Assembly (NCBI RefSeq): GCF_001544195.1
Contig: NZ_BCPY01000009.1
Coordinates: forward strand, 1-64,000
Reading direction: 5' to 3'
Source: Tetragenococcus solitarius NBRC 100494
Lineage (GTDB): Bacteria > Bacillota > Bacilli > Lactobacillales > Enterococcaceae
DNA: 64,000 bases
Shown: positions 8,026-19,693 of the stretch, piece by piece
Layout of the letters: the number at the start of each line of letters is the position of its first letter
Numbering within the stretch: position 1 is the stretch's first letter
Translations under genes and position numbers: made by a program
Notes under the pieces: generated by a model
The model's input: only the letters and a program-made list of their open reading frames with translations
Told to the model about the DNA's origin: nothing
Database searches by the model: none

Positions 8026-8849
8026 AATTACAAGAAAACTTGAGTAAAGAAGAAAAAAAGATGATGCGTTCGGTATTTTGGCGTTCTTGGACCATGAATG
8101 CGAGTCGAACAGGTGCGACACAATACCACGCAGTCGGCGTGATTTATACTCTACTTCCGGTAATTAATCGTTTTTATAAAACCAAAGAAGAACGAGCAGA
8201 TGCCTTAGTTCGTCATACCACTTGGTTTAATGCCACCATGCATCTTAACAACTTTATCATGGGGTTAGTTTCTTCGATGGAAAAGCAAAACAGTGAAGAC
8301 GAGAACTTTGATGCCAGTTCGATTACTGCGGTAAAAGCTTCTTTGATGGGTCCGATTTCGGGAATTGGCGATTCCTTCTTTTGGGGAATTCTGCGAGTCG
8401 TTGCAGCAGGTATCGGTATTTCTCTAGCTAATACAGGTACACCCTTAGGAGCTATTGTTTTTTTACTTTTGTATAATATTCCTGCTTTTTTAATTCACTA
8501 TTTTGCTTTATATGGGGGATATTCGGTCGGAGCAAGCTTTATACAGAAACTTTACGAATCCGGCGGGATGCAAATTTTAACGAAAGCATCAAGCATGTTA
8601 GGGCTGATGATGATGGGTAGTATGACGGCTTCAAATGTTAATTTTGAAACCATTTTAGAGGTAAATGTCGCAGGCAGTGAAGAAACCATGAAGATTCAAG
8701 AATACTTGGATCAACTCTTTGTGGGAATTGTTCCTTTAGCTGTTACACTTATTGCATTTTGGCTGCTGCGTAAAAAAGTGAATGTAAATTACGTTATGCT
8801 AGGAATTATGTGTTTGGGTATACTTCTTGGTTTACTGGGAGTGGCATAG
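8022..8849 (+). CDS. PTS EIID, mannose family
   Basis: This 275-aa membrane subunit is found only in mannose-class PTS. The N-terminal segment (RSVFWRSWTMNASRTGATQYHAVG split around residues 14-37) and the GPISGIGDSFFWG region near residue 110 are family signatures, with a hydrophobic C-terminal anchor. AGGAGG lies 13 bases before the ATG, within the EIIC coding end. It is the last structural gene of the sigma-54-driven operon. Confidence 0.92.
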   Translation: MKLQENLSKEEKKMMRSVFWRSWTMNASRTGATQYHAVGVIYTLLPVINRFYKTKEERADALVRHTTWFNATMHLNNFIMGLVSSMEKQNSEDENFDASSITAVKASLMGPISGIGDSFFWGILRVVAAGIGISLANTGTPLGAIVFLLLYNIPAFLIHYFALYGGYSVGASFIQKLYESGGMQILTKASSMLGLMMMGSMTASNVNFETILEVNVAGSEETMKIQEYLDQLFVGIVPLAVTLIAFWLLRKKVNVNYVMLGIMCLGILLGLLGVA

Positions 8850-8906
8850 TAAAAAAAACAGCACGCTAGAATATCTGATCAGTCATCGTAAGTTATAAAG
8901 TCAATA

Positions 8907-8955
8907 TTGGTGTGGACAATCTTTCTTTGAGATAAGTGTTCACGCCAATTTCTAC
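8907..8955 (+). terminator. terminator after the mannose-family PTS
   Basis: A 12-bp stem (8907-8918 with 8937-8948, two G-U pairs) is followed by TTTCTACTT. It separates the PTS genes from the activator gene, which must therefore have its own promoter or rely on read-through. Confidence 0.6.
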
Positions 8956-9011
8956 TTAACAGTGATTTTTGGATTCACTTTAGGTATCTTATTAAGATGG
9001 AGGTGTAAAGT

Positions 9012-11540
9012 TTGAAAACAAAAACATATCAAGCACTTTTAGCTGCTTTAAAAAACGGCAAAGATAAATTAACCACCAATGAAGTTGCTAAAACGATTGG
9101 TTTAAGCCGTTCAGTTACTAGCCTTTATTTAAACGAACTTTTAGCAAATGGGGAGGTTTTAAAAAAAGGAACAAAACCAATTTACTGGCAATTGGCTAAT
9201 GCTTCTGAAAAGGATAGTCCAGAAGATGTTTTCCAAAAGTTCGTCGGAAGTAACGGCAGTGTTAAAGAAGCGATTGATAAATGCAAAGCAGCTGTCCTTT
9301 ATCCCCCTCTAGGATTACCTCTTTTAATCCAAGGTGATAGTGGTGTGGGTAAAAGTTACTTAGCAGAATTAATCTTTGAATACCTCAAAGCAAATAAGGC
9401 AAACGGTACAGAGAAATTTTTGGTATTTAATTGTGCAGATTATGCGAACAATCCAGAACTCATCTCTTCCATTCTTTTTGGGCATACCAAAGGCGCATTC
9501 ACTGGAGCAGAAACTAAAAAAAGAGGATTACTCGCTCAAGCAAATCAAGGGGTTTTATTTCTTGATGAAGTTCATCGTTTATCGAATGAAAACCAAGAGA
9601 AACTTTTTCAATTTATGGATACTGGGCGCTTTAGACCAATAGGAGAAGAAGAAAAAACAGTGTCATCTAATGTTCGTTTACTATTTGCGACAACAGAAAC
9701 GCCAGAAAAAGTTTTGTTACCTACTTTTTATCGCCGAATTTCTGTTGCTATTCACTTGCCTTCTTTTCATCAACGGCCATTTTTTGAAAGAATTGAATTA
9801 GTGAAATATTTATTTTTGAACGAAGCAAAGCGTTTAAAAAAAGACTTAAAAATAAGCCAGAATGTTTTTTCTAAAATGATCGAAGAAAGGCTATCAGGAA
9901 ATGTAGGAAGTTTAATGAACGAAGTACGCATGTTATGTGCGGATACATTAAGAAAAAACGGAGAAAAAGAAGTAATTAAAATTGGGGATTCACATGAAAA
10001 GGAATGGATTTTTCTTACACCTTCAGATCCGTTACTTGATGAAAAGAAGCAAGTAATTCAATCTCTACAAAATGATTTTTTTAAACTTGTTAATCAAGAG
10101 AGAAATCTTTCTCAATTAAAACAAAAAATTTATCAGTTTAATCAAGATTTTTTAACAGAATTTTTTTCACCAGAAAATGATAGTCTTTTTTATCATGTTA
10201 AAAATCACATCCAAACTAGAAATAAAAACACAATAGATAACCAGCTATTAACCGAAGATGCAGTTCATTGTTTATATAATATTATAAAAATTAAAGAAAC
10301 TAATGATCTTTCTTTTTTACTAGACAAAATTAAACAACAATTAAAAAAGGAATACCCGCGAACGTTAGCATTAGCTAGTAATTTAACTACAGACCTTAAC
10401 TTTGAAATTAAATCATTTGCTAAAATAATGTTAGCCATTTTATTAGTCGATACTGTCTCAGAAGATATTCGCTATCATGCTTTACTTGTTGCCCATGGCA
10501 ATACCACAGCATCAAGTATCCAAGCCGTAGCTAATCGGTTATGTGGAGACTATGTTTTTGACGCAATTAATATGCCATTGACATCTTCGATTCGTGATAT
10601 TATTTCTCAAGTGAAAATTTGGCTTTCTGAAAGAGATACTTCCCAAGGTGTTATTATGCTAGTCGATATGGGGTCGTTAACGCAATTATATAAAAGCTTA
10701 AAGCCACAAATTTTAGGTGAATTGTTAGTGATTAATAATTTAACCACTTCATACGCTTTAGACATTGGGCAAAAATTACTCAGCGGCAAATTATTTTACG
10801 ATATTGCTAAATCGGCAGAAAATAATTTTAAAACAGAAGTTCAATACTTCGAAGGATTTGAAGTAGAAAAAAATATCATAATATCAAGTATCTCTGGTAG
10901 TGACGTAGCGAAAAAGATTCAATCGATTTGTCAAAAATACGTGGATCCGGATGTTAAATTAATTGTATTGAAATTTAATGAATTATTGAATACATTAGAT
11001 CTTGCTCATAATCAACAGGATTATTTGAAATCAACGGTTTTAATTTTAAGTACTTCATACTTAGATAATAAGACGAAGATACCGGCAATTAACTTATTAG
11101 ACGTGGTAGATGAAGGTGCAGAAAAACAGCTCGAAAACTCATTTAATAACTTAGTGCATCCTAACGATATTTCAAATATGTTAAATGAATTTATCCAATT
11201 TTTCTCAAAAGAAGGATTATCTGAAAAATTAGTCTTTTTAAATCCTGATGTTATCATTCGGCAAGTAGAAGATGTTGTTGAAAAATTAGAACGTCGTTTT
11301 AATTTAAAATTATCTGCTAAGATGCGATTTAATTTACTAATGCACGCTGCACTTTTAATTGAAAGGACTATATTAGGGGTAGAGGATTATTCTGTTCCTG
11401 AAAATATTGATGAATTGAAAATTAACGATCGCTTATTTTATCAAAATGCCAAAAATGTCTTTTATACTCTGGAACAATTTTATAAAATCCAAATTTCCGA
11501 TTGGGAACTTTATGTTATTTATGAGTTACTAACTTCCTAA
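9012..11540 (+). CDS. levR: LevR/ManR-type sigma-54-dependent activator with PRD and EII domains
   Basis: This 842-aa bacterial enhancer-binding protein activates sigma-54 RNA polymerase at the promoter before the mannose-family PTS. Domains in order are an N-terminal winged helix (about 1-60), then an AAA+ domain with Walker A GDSGVGKS (108-115), the sigma-54 contact loop GAFTGA (161-166) and Walker B LFLDE (182-186). These are followed by a PRD, an EIIA-Man-like domain with VAHGNT near residue 495, an EIIB-like stretch and a C-terminal PRD. PTS phosphorylation of the regulatory domains is known to tune this family. The TTG start is supported by GGAGGTG ending 6 bases upstream. The gene lacks a close sigma-54 promoter of its own. 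Confidence 0.92.
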   Translation: MKTKTYQALLAALKNGKDKLTTNEVAKTIGLSRSVTSLYLNELLANGEVLKKGTKPIYWQLANASEKDSPEDVFQKFVGSNGSVKEAIDKCKAAVLYPPLGLPLLIQGDSGVGKSYLAELIFEYLKANKANGTEKFLVFNCADYANNPELISSILFGHTKGAFTGAETKKRGLLAQANQGVLFLDEVHRLSNENQEKLFQFMDTGRFRPIGEEEKTVSSNVRLLFATTETPEKVLLPTFYRRISVAIHLPSFHQRPFFERIELVKYLFLNEAKRLKKDLKISQNVFSKMIEERLSGNVGSLMNEVRMLCADTLRKNGEKEVIKIGDSHEKEWIFLTPSDPLLDEKKQVIQSLQNDFFKLVNQERNLSQLKQKIYQFNQDFLTEFFSPENDSLFYHVKNHIQTRNKNTIDNQLLTEDAVHCLYNIIKIKETNDLSFLLDKIKQQLKKEYPRTLALASNLTTDLNFEIKSFAKIMLAILLVDTVSEDIRYHALLVAHGNTTASSIQAVANRLCGDYVFDAINMPLTSSIRDIISQVKIWLSERDTSQGVIMLVDMGSLTQLYKSLKPQILGELLVINNLTTSYALDIGQKLLSGKLFYDIAKSAENNFKTEVQYFEGFEVEKNIIISSISGSDVAKKIQSICQKYVDPDVKLIVLKFNELLNTLDLAHNQQDYLKSTVLILSTSYLDNKTKIPAINLLDVVDEGAEKQLENSFNNLVHPNDISNMLNEFIQFFSKEGLSEKLVFLNPDVIIRQVEDVVEKLERRFNLKLSAKMRFNLLMHAALLIERTILGVEDYSVPENIDELKINDRLFYQNAKNVFYTLEQFYKIQISDWELYVIYELLTS

Positions 11541-11552
11541 ATGGTAAAGTCT

Positions 11553-11590
11553 ATGAAAAAACGTTGAGCACACACTCAACGTTTTTTCAT
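11553..11590. terminator. bidirectional terminator
   Basis: A perfect 16-bp stem (11553-11568 with 11575-11590) with A and T tracts on the two sides sits between convergent genes. It can end both the activator gene and the DUF368 gene. Confidence 0.9.
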
Positions 11591-11597
11591 AAAATTT

Positions 11598-12482
11598 CTA
11601 ATTACTTTTCTTACCCAATAAATAGGTTAAGCCAAAACATACAACTGCAAATAATACAGAAAAGAGAACAGTTGAAAAATTAATACCAGCAGATTTTATA
11701 GATAAATCGGCAAAAATAGCGATTGGTGATGCAAGGACAAGTCCAAAAATTCCAGCATAAGTGTAACTTGGAAATTTCTTAAATAATAGGTCAATTATTT
11801 TACTAATAACGCCTATACCTAAGAGCATGCCCACACCGAAAAAAGCACAATAAGTACCATAAATAAGGAGCTCATTAATATCGGCGGCACGTAAAGCATC
11901 AATAAAGCCATTAATCATGGAAAGAAAGGCTTGGTACCACCCCAAAATTAACATCACTAAGGATCCGCTAATCCCTGGAATAACCATCGAAGCAGAAGCG
12001 ATAATTCCAATAAAAAACAAACCGAATAATGTAGGTAGTTCAAGAGACAGTTCATATGATGAAGCGCTTGATACCTCAGCCACGCTCATCCATGTAATCA
12101 ACGCAAACATCACTAAAAAAATTCCCCAGTGCCAATAACTTGCTTTTTTTTCTTTTAAATATAATGAAGTTTGAAATTCTTTCCACAATATTGGAAAACC
12201 ACCTAAAATGAGGCCAGTGAAAGCAGAAGCCGTTTGTAAGGGATAGAAATCAAAAAGATAAGTGATCGCTCTGGAAAAAAACGCAACGCCGATTAATAAT
12301 CCTAAAAGAAGAGGAATAAAAAAACGAAGACTTCTTTTTAGTTCCGATTTCAATTTTGTGATGGAGTAGATGATATCATCGTAAATACCTAAAGAAACAG
12401 CAATTGTGCCACCTGAAAGCCCAGGAACAATATTTGCTATTCCCATAAATATTCCTTTTATCAATAACCATACATTTTTCAT
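11598..12482 (-). CDS. popT: DUF368 membrane protein, polyprenyl-phosphate transporter (PopT family)
   Basis: This is a 294-aa polytopic membrane protein. The N-terminus (GIFMGIANIVPGLSGGTIAV) and the internal repeat near residues 165-180 (ASMVIPGISGSLVMLILG) are the two P-G-[LI]-S-G elements of DUF368. Members of DUF368 have been described as PopT, which recycles undecaprenyl phosphate across the membrane for cell-wall and teichoic acid synthesis. The protein stands alone between two PTS loci. A Shine-Dalgarno (AAGGAG) lies 12 bases before the ATG. Function here is by family membership. Confidence 0.85.
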   Translation of the reverse strand: MKNVWLLIKGIFMGIANIVPGLSGGTIAVSLGIYDDIIYSITKLKSELKRSLRFFIPLLLGLLIGVAFFSRAITYLFDFYPLQTASAFTGLILGGFPILWKEFQTSLYLKEKKASYWHWGIFLVMFALITWMSVAEVSSASSYELSLELPTLFGLFFIGIIASASMVIPGISGSLVMLILGWYQAFLSMINGFIDALRAADINELLIYGTYCAFFGVGMLLGIGVISKIIDLLFKKFPSYTYAGIFGLVLASPIAIFADLSIKSAGINFSTVLFSVLFAVVCFGLTYLLGKKSN

Positions 12483-12849
12483 TTGAATATCATTCTCCTT
12501 ATTATCTGAGTCCTGTTTATTTTAGCATATATTCGAAAAGCTATGCGTAAAGAAAATCTAAAATATTTTTCAAAATTAACGTTTAGTAAACAAAGTAAAC
12601 ATAATATACCCCGAAAGAGGGCGATAAGTAAATTACTGACTCCAGCAATGTAGGAATAGTACAATCTATTAATAAACTTAAACTAATAATTATTCGTTTA
12701 GACTTAATATGCTTATCTTTTTATCTCCAGAGTTGTTTTGTTAATTGAATCTGAATACACTTTATGTATGAATTGTAAATGATTAGTTAGTAAAAAATAA
12801 TGCTTGCAATAGAAAGCGGTTTATGCTAGCTTATATATAGACATTTTTT
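12483..12849. other. gene-free stretch before the beta-glucoside PTS leader
   Basis: This AT-rich stretch must hold the promoters of the leftward DUF368 gene and of the rightward PTS gene. A segment around 12803-12840 (TTGCAA, then AT-rich TATATATAG) is the probable promoter region for the PTS transcript. TAGAAAGCGGTTTATG at 12809-12824 resembles a cre site, but with three mismatches. No convincing gene is seen. Confidence 0.35.
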
Positions 12850-12879
12850 GGATTGTTACTGGCTTAGCCAGGCAAAACC
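12850..12879 (+). promoter_or_regulatory. ribonucleic antiterminator (RAT) of the LicT/BglG type
   Basis: The 30-nt element starts GGATTGTTACTG and ends CAGGCAAAACC, folding as a short stem with the family's conserved internal loops. It matches the LicT/SacY target closely. Its last bases (AAAACC) are also the 5' arm of the terminator at 12876-12949, so binding of an antiterminator protein would block termination. No BglG-family antiterminator gene is in this window. Confidence 0.9.
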
Positions 12880-12949
12880 TAAATAAGCAAACATGGAACA
12901 AAAATAGTTCGATTATTTTTGTGTCATGGGCTTGTTTGGGTTTTTTTAT
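12876..12949 (+). terminator. conditional leader terminator of the EIIBCA gene
   Basis: AACC-AAATAAGC at the 5' side pairs over a long interrupted stem with GCTTGTTT-GGGTT at the 3' side, with an inner perfect segment ACAAAAATA/TATTTTTGT-like around TTCG. It ends in seven Ts at 12941-12947. It overlaps the RAT and is mutually exclusive with it. Confidence 0.88.
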
Positions 12950-12990
12950 TTGGGCAATTATAAAATAAACGGAGGAGGAAGAGTTAAATT

Positions 12991-14955
12991 ATGAGCAATA
13001 ATTATGATGATTTAGCCCGTGACATTATTGATCACGTCGGTGGGGAAGGAAATGTAGATGGGTTACGTCACTGTATCACGCGTTTGCGTTTTAATTTAAA
13101 AGATGAAAATAAAGCGGATACGGATTATCTGAAAAGTAGAGAGGGTATTGTCACTGTGATGAAAAGCGCGGGTCAATATCAAGTCGTTATAGGTGAACAG
13201 GTAGCCGAAGTTTATGAAGCAATAATAAATCAGACCAATATTGGTGGCAGCGCTTCTTCTAGTGAGGATAGTAATGAGGATAATAGTAACGATAATCGTA
13301 ATATAGCTGATCGATTTATTGATTTTATTTCAGGGGTATTTCAACCGTTTTTAATGGCTCTGGCTGCAACTGGGATGATAAAAGGGCTTGTAGCGTTATT
13401 AGGAACCGTAGGTGTTGATGCCGAAAGTGGATTATATCAGGTTCTAAATTTTGCTGGGGATGGCTTTTTCCAGTTCTTACCAGTGATGGTCGCGATTACA
13501 GCGGCTCGTAAGCTAAAAATGAATGAATTTACGGCTTTAGCGATTGCGGTGGCGTTTTTGCATCCGGATATAAACGAACTGATGAACGGTGACGTCCTTT
13601 ATACTTTGTTTTCAGGAACCCCATTTGAAGCTCCTATTTATTCCACATTTATAGGAATTCCGATTATTATGCCGCCTAACGGTTATTATTCCGCAATTAT
13701 TCCTATACTTGTGTCTGTGTGGTTAGGTTCTGTCGTCGAAAAATGGGTGAAAAAAGTGATCCCAAGCGTTGTTCGTTCCTTCTTAACTCCATTTTTCACA
13801 GTGATGATTGTTTTTGTCATTTCACTAATTGTGATTGGACCCATCGCAACTTGGGCTTCCACTTTAGTTGGACAATTTTTCCTTGCCGTTCAAGGATTTA
13901 GTCCATTGATCTTTGGTGCTTTATTAGCCGTTGCTTGGCAATTATTGGTTATTTTTGGCTTACATTGGGGCGTTGTGCCGATTATGTTTATTTTGTTGGC
14001 AGAACAAGGTTACGAATCCATTGGACCTGCTATGGTATCTTCAACCTTTGGTGTACTAGGCGTAGTTATTGCGCTACTCATTAAATCGAAAGCTAAAAGA
14101 GTAAGAGATATTGCAGTTCCTGGCGCAATTTCATTGATCTTTGGTGTTTCAGAACCAACAATTTATGGTTTAATGTTACCGATGAAACGTTCCTTCTTAT
14201 ATGCTCTAATAGGTAATGCAGTAGGTGGGGCTTATATTGGAGCTATGAGTGTTGTAGGATATCGTACTGGTGGCCTGGGTGTTTTCTCGATCTTTAATAC
14301 GATTAATCCAAATGGTAACATAGATATGAACTTTTGGAATGTAATTATTGGTTTTGCTTTGTGTACAATCGTTGGATTTGTATTGCAAATGGTATTTCCT
14401 GTTCCTTCCATAGATGGTGATGGAAATGAAGTATCAACTGAAAATGGGAACAACGCAAACGAAGGTCTGGTAAGTAAAGAAGAATTACAAGAAAGTGCAA
14501 GAGAAGATATTATTGCTAGTCCAATAAGAGGACAACTGGTTCCAATGTCTGAAGTGAATGATGAAGTATTTTCGAGTGAAGCTTTAGGCAAAGGCGTTGC
14601 GATAAAACCAGAGGCTGGTGAAGTTAGAGCACCCGCAAATGGTGTAATCTCAACACTATTTCCTACTGGACATGCTGTAGGGATGACTACTGATGAAGGA
14701 ACAGAAGTGCTTATTCATATAGGGTTAGACACTGTTGAGTTAGAAGGAAAATACTACGAAATTCATGTTGAACAAAAACAACACGTTAATGCTGGTGACC
14801 TACTTATCAAATTTGATAAAGCAGGAATAGAAGGCGAAAACTATGATACGATTACACCAGTGGTTATTACGAATTCTGGTGATTTTAAATCAATTGAAAT
14901 TACCGAAGAATCGCAAGTTAGCCCTGGAGATTATTTATTAACGGCAGTAAGATAA
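12991..14955 (+). CDS. bglP: PTS EIIBCA, beta-glucoside family
   Basis: This 654-aa fused permease has an EIIB domain (about 1-90; phosphocysteine in RHCITRLRF), a large membrane EIIC domain (about 110-470, with FGVSEPTIYG near 390), an Asn/Glu-rich linker, and a C-terminal EIIA domain (about 500-654; phosphohistidine in LIHIGLDT). It imports and phosphorylates an aryl-beta-glucoside or similar sugar. It stands alone, with no 6-phospho-beta-glucosidase or antiterminator gene beside it. Expression should be controlled by the RAT/terminator leader. Its EIIA domain is the only glucose-type EIIA in the window and could serve the EIIA-less permeases at 4477 and 38092. GGAGGAGG precedes the ATG. 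Confidence 0.9.
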   Translation: MSNNYDDLARDIIDHVGGEGNVDGLRHCITRLRFNLKDENKADTDYLKSREGIVTVMKSAGQYQVVIGEQVAEVYEAIINQTNIGGSASSSEDSNEDNSNDNRNIADRFIDFISGVFQPFLMALAATGMIKGLVALLGTVGVDAESGLYQVLNFAGDGFFQFLPVMVAITAARKLKMNEFTALAIAVAFLHPDINELMNGDVLYTLFSGTPFEAPIYSTFIGIPIIMPPNGYYSAIIPILVSVWLGSVVEKWVKKVIPSVVRSFLTPFFTVMIVFVISLIVIGPIATWASTLVGQFFLAVQGFSPLIFGALLAVAWQLLVIFGLHWGVVPIMFILLAEQGYESIGPAMVSSTFGVLGVVIALLIKSKAKRVRDIAVPGAISLIFGVSEPTIYGLMLPMKRSFLYALIGNAVGGAYIGAMSVVGYRTGGLGVFSIFNTINPNGNIDMNFWNVIIGFALCTIVGFVLQMVFPVPSIDGDGNEVSTENGNNANEGLVSKEELQESAREDIIASPIRGQLVPMSEVNDEVFSSEALGKGVAIKPEAGEVRAPANGVISTLFPTGHAVGMTTDEGTEVLIHIGLDTVELEGKYYEIHVEQKQHVNAGDLLIKFDKAGIEGENYDTITPVVITNSGDFKSIEITEESQVSPGDYLLTAVR

Positions 14956-14982
14956 GAATAGATTGGCAATATAGAATGATTT

Positions 14983-15028
14983 GTCCCAATAAAGAACGGT
15001 AACTATCGTCTTTTATTGGGACTTTTTT
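14983..15028 (+). terminator. terminator after the EIIBCA gene
   Basis: GTCCCAATAAA pairs with TTTATTGGGAC (14983-14993 with 15012-15022) and is followed by TTTTTT. Confidence 0.9.
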
Positions 15029-15194
15029 AGTGAATTTATTACCTTTTTAAGCTAAAAACTTTTCTTCAACTTTCATTTTTTAATGTAAGTTAAATAATAA
15101 AAATATATAATAAAAAACAGCGGGAGAATTTTTTCGCTTACTTAATTAAAATAGAAATGACTGAAACGCCGACTAAAAGCGGGAGGAAAATTAA

Positions 15195-16553
15195 ATGCAA
15201 AATGAATTAGTCATCAAAAATGGGTTAGTTCTTTTAGAAGATGGCGAAGTGAAGACAGATGTCGGGATAAAAGAGGGGAAAATTAACCAAATTGGAGACG
15301 CTCTTGAAGGAGAGAAAGTGATTGATGCGACAGGGTTGATCGTAAGCCCGGGGATGGTGGACGCCCATGTGCATATTACAGATCCTGGCGGAGGTTATCG
15401 AGATGAATGGGGCTATGTGACAGGAACGGCCGCCAGCGCTAAAGGGGGCGTGACTTCCTTTATGGAGATGCCGTTGAATCAGGTGCCTGCTACTGTTGAT
15501 AAAGAAACCTTAGATATTAAATATCAAGCTGGAGAAAATAAATTAAAAGTAGATGTCGCTTCTTTTGGCGGTTTGGTGCCGTTTAATTTGGATGGAGGCA
15601 TCCAAGAATTAGATGACGGCGGCGTCGCCGGATACAAATGCTTCTTAGGTTCTTGTGGGGATCCTTCCATTCCTGGAGACTTCCAAAATGTGGACGATTA
15701 CACATTATATGAAGGAATGCGACAAATTGCTAAAACAGGCAAAGTATTAGCGATTCATTCAGAAAATGCACCGATTACGGATAAACTTGGCGAGATTGCC
15801 ATGGCTAAGGGCGCTACGACATTGAAAGAATATGTAGCGACACGTCCTGCCTTTACAGAAGTGGAAGCGATTCGCAAAGCGATTTTAATGGCCAAAGAGA
15901 CCGGCTGTCGTTTGCATATCGTCCATGTCGCTTGTAAAGAAGGGGTAGAAGAAGTGGTTAAGGCACGGGAAGAAGGGGTTGATGTGACTTGTGAAACCTG
16001 TCTGCATTACCTTTACTTTGCGACTGAGGAACTAGATGACATTGGTCCGGTAGTGAAATGCTCCCCGCCTATCCGCGAACAAAGTCAACAAGATGCGTTG
16101 TGGAAACATGTTCAAGCAGGCAATATTCGCTTTATCACTTCCGACCATTCGCCTTGTACGCCGGATTTGAAAGATACCGATGCTATGCATGCATGGGGTG
16201 GAATTTCCGGTTTACAAAATGATGTCGATATTTTATTCGATGAAGCGGTGCAAAAACGGGGGATGCCGTTAAAACAATTTGCTGAAATCACCGCCTCTCA
16301 TCCGGCTGATCTTTACAATTTAGATCAAAAAGGTCGTATTAGTATTGGAAAAGATGCCGACTTTGTTTTAATTCAACCGAACGCTCCATATACATTAAAA
16401 GCTGAAGATCTCGAATATCGTAATAAGATCAGTCCTTATATTGGAAGAGAAATTGGTGCTCAGGTTTATCAAACCATTTTAAGAGGACAAACGATATATA
16501 GCCAAGAAATCGGTGTGACAGATAAATTTTTGGGAGAGTTTATTAAGAAGTAG
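15195..16553 (+). CDS. allB: allantoinase-like cyclic amidohydrolase
   Basis: This 452-aa metal-dependent amidohydrolase is predicted to open the hydantoin ring of allantoin to allantoate. Visible metal-site motifs are DAHVHI near residue 58, the lysine for carbamylation in GYKCFLG near 148, then HSEN, HIVHVAC and TSDHSPC, the last being typical of allantoinases rather than dihydroorotases. A strong GGGAGGA lies before the ATG. No other purine-degradation gene is nearby, so it stands alone. The gene looks richer in G and C than its neighbours (several GGCGGCGTCGCC-like runs), which may mark transfer. A hydantoinase or dihydropyrimidinase substrate remains possible. Confidence 0.8.
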   Translation: MQNELVIKNGLVLLEDGEVKTDVGIKEGKINQIGDALEGEKVIDATGLIVSPGMVDAHVHITDPGGGYRDEWGYVTGTAASAKGGVTSFMEMPLNQVPATVDKETLDIKYQAGENKLKVDVASFGGLVPFNLDGGIQELDDGGVAGYKCFLGSCGDPSIPGDFQNVDDYTLYEGMRQIAKTGKVLAIHSENAPITDKLGEIAMAKGATTLKEYVATRPAFTEVEAIRKAILMAKETGCRLHIVHVACKEGVEEVVKAREEGVDVTCETCLHYLYFATEELDDIGPVVKCSPPIREQSQQDALWKHVQAGNIRFITSDHSPCTPDLKDTDAMHAWGGISGLQNDVDILFDEAVQKRGMPLKQFAEITASHPADLYNLDQKGRISIGKDADFVLIQPNAPYTLKAEDLEYRNKISPYIGREIGAQVYQTILRGQTIYSQEIGVTDKFLGEFIKK

Positions 16554-16751
16554 ATGGAATGATAGTAAAAGAATTATTCAAATTGACAGTAGATAAATAG
16601 CATTTACTTTGTAGAATGAGTGTTATTGAGGATTAATAACAAGAAAAAAATAAAGAAAAGCCTTTGAATTGGTTGAAATATTAATTGAAATTCCAATGAT
16701 TTAAAGTATCCTAGCTAGGAAATGTTTTTTATCTTTCTAATGAGTAAAGGC
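16554..16751. other. gene-free stretch between allantoinase and the ATPase promoter
   Basis: AT-rich sequence with no supported gene or RNA. No strong terminator hairpin for the allantoinase gene was recognised here. Confidence 0.3.
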
Positions 16752-16779
16752 TTGCAAACTTAAAATGTTTTGCTATACT
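16752..16779 (+). promoter_or_regulatory. sigma-A promoter of the V-ATPase operon
   Basis: TTGCAA (16752-16757) and TATACT (16774-16779) are separated by 16 bp. Transcription would begin near 16786 and leave a leader of about 137 nt before ntpF. Confidence 0.75.
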
Positions 16780-16785
16780 AAAAGG

Positions 16786-16922
16786 GTGATAAAAATGTGA
16801 ATAAAATAACTAATGGTTGAGCATTTGCTTCAAGGATCGTTCTTCAAGGGGTGAGAAGAGCTATTTTGAGGAGCGTTTCTCAATCATTTTTCTTTATCTT
16901 TTTTTAAAAGCGGGGTGATAGC
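16786..16922 (+). promoter_or_regulatory. structured, attenuator-like leader of the ntp operon
   Basis: TGAGAA-GA-GCT (from 16852) can pair with AGC-GT-TTCTCA (to about 16882), making a hairpin followed by a long T-rich tract (ATTTTTCTTTATCTTTTTTT), like an intrinsic terminator. An alternative stem uses GGTTGAG (from 16815) with CTCAATC and GCTTC with GGAGC, and it would dissolve that terminator. Two tiny open frames (GTG at 16797, ATG at 16813) overlap the region. The sequence therefore allows switching, but the signal is unknown. Confidence 0.45.
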
Positions 16923-17232
16923 ATGCAGGAAGCATTGGAACGAATTAAACAAGCAGAAGAAAAAAATGAACGCGAAAAACAACGAATGTGGGAAAACTTG
17001 AAAGAATATGAACAAGAAAAAAATGAACAGTTAAAAAAAATGGAACGTGAAAAAAAAGATGAACGGGATCGTATATTGATGGAAATCCAAGAAAAGAATG
17101 AAGAAGAGCTTCATCAACAACAATTATCGTTAGAACAAGAAATTAACGAAGAAGATGAAAAGTTTCAACATACTTATCAAAAAAATCAAGCAAAAGTGGT
17201 AAAGCAAATTATCGAGGGAGTGATCGAGAAAA

Positions 17233-17243
<11 letters not shown>
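16923..17243 (+). CDS. ntpF: V-type sodium ATPase subunit NtpF (peripheral stalk, G/H-type)
   Basis: This 106-aa protein is almost entirely a charged coiled coil rich in Glu, Lys and Gln. That fits the stalk subunit that pairs with NtpE to link the catalytic head to the membrane stator. It is the first gene of the operon, as in Enterococcus hirae, and its end overlaps ntpI by 11 bases. The ATG is preceded by GGGGTGAT. Sequence alone would not identify such a coiled coil; the assignment rests on position plus composition. Confidence 0.85.
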
Positions 17244-19670
<2,427 letters not shown>

Positions 19671-19693
19671 TAAAAACAAAGGAGGAGAAAAAC

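Noticed and set aside
12479-12664. 61-aa leftward protein upstream of popT
   Set aside because: It is basic and hydrophobic with no ribosome binding site, and it overlaps the popT promoter region and start.
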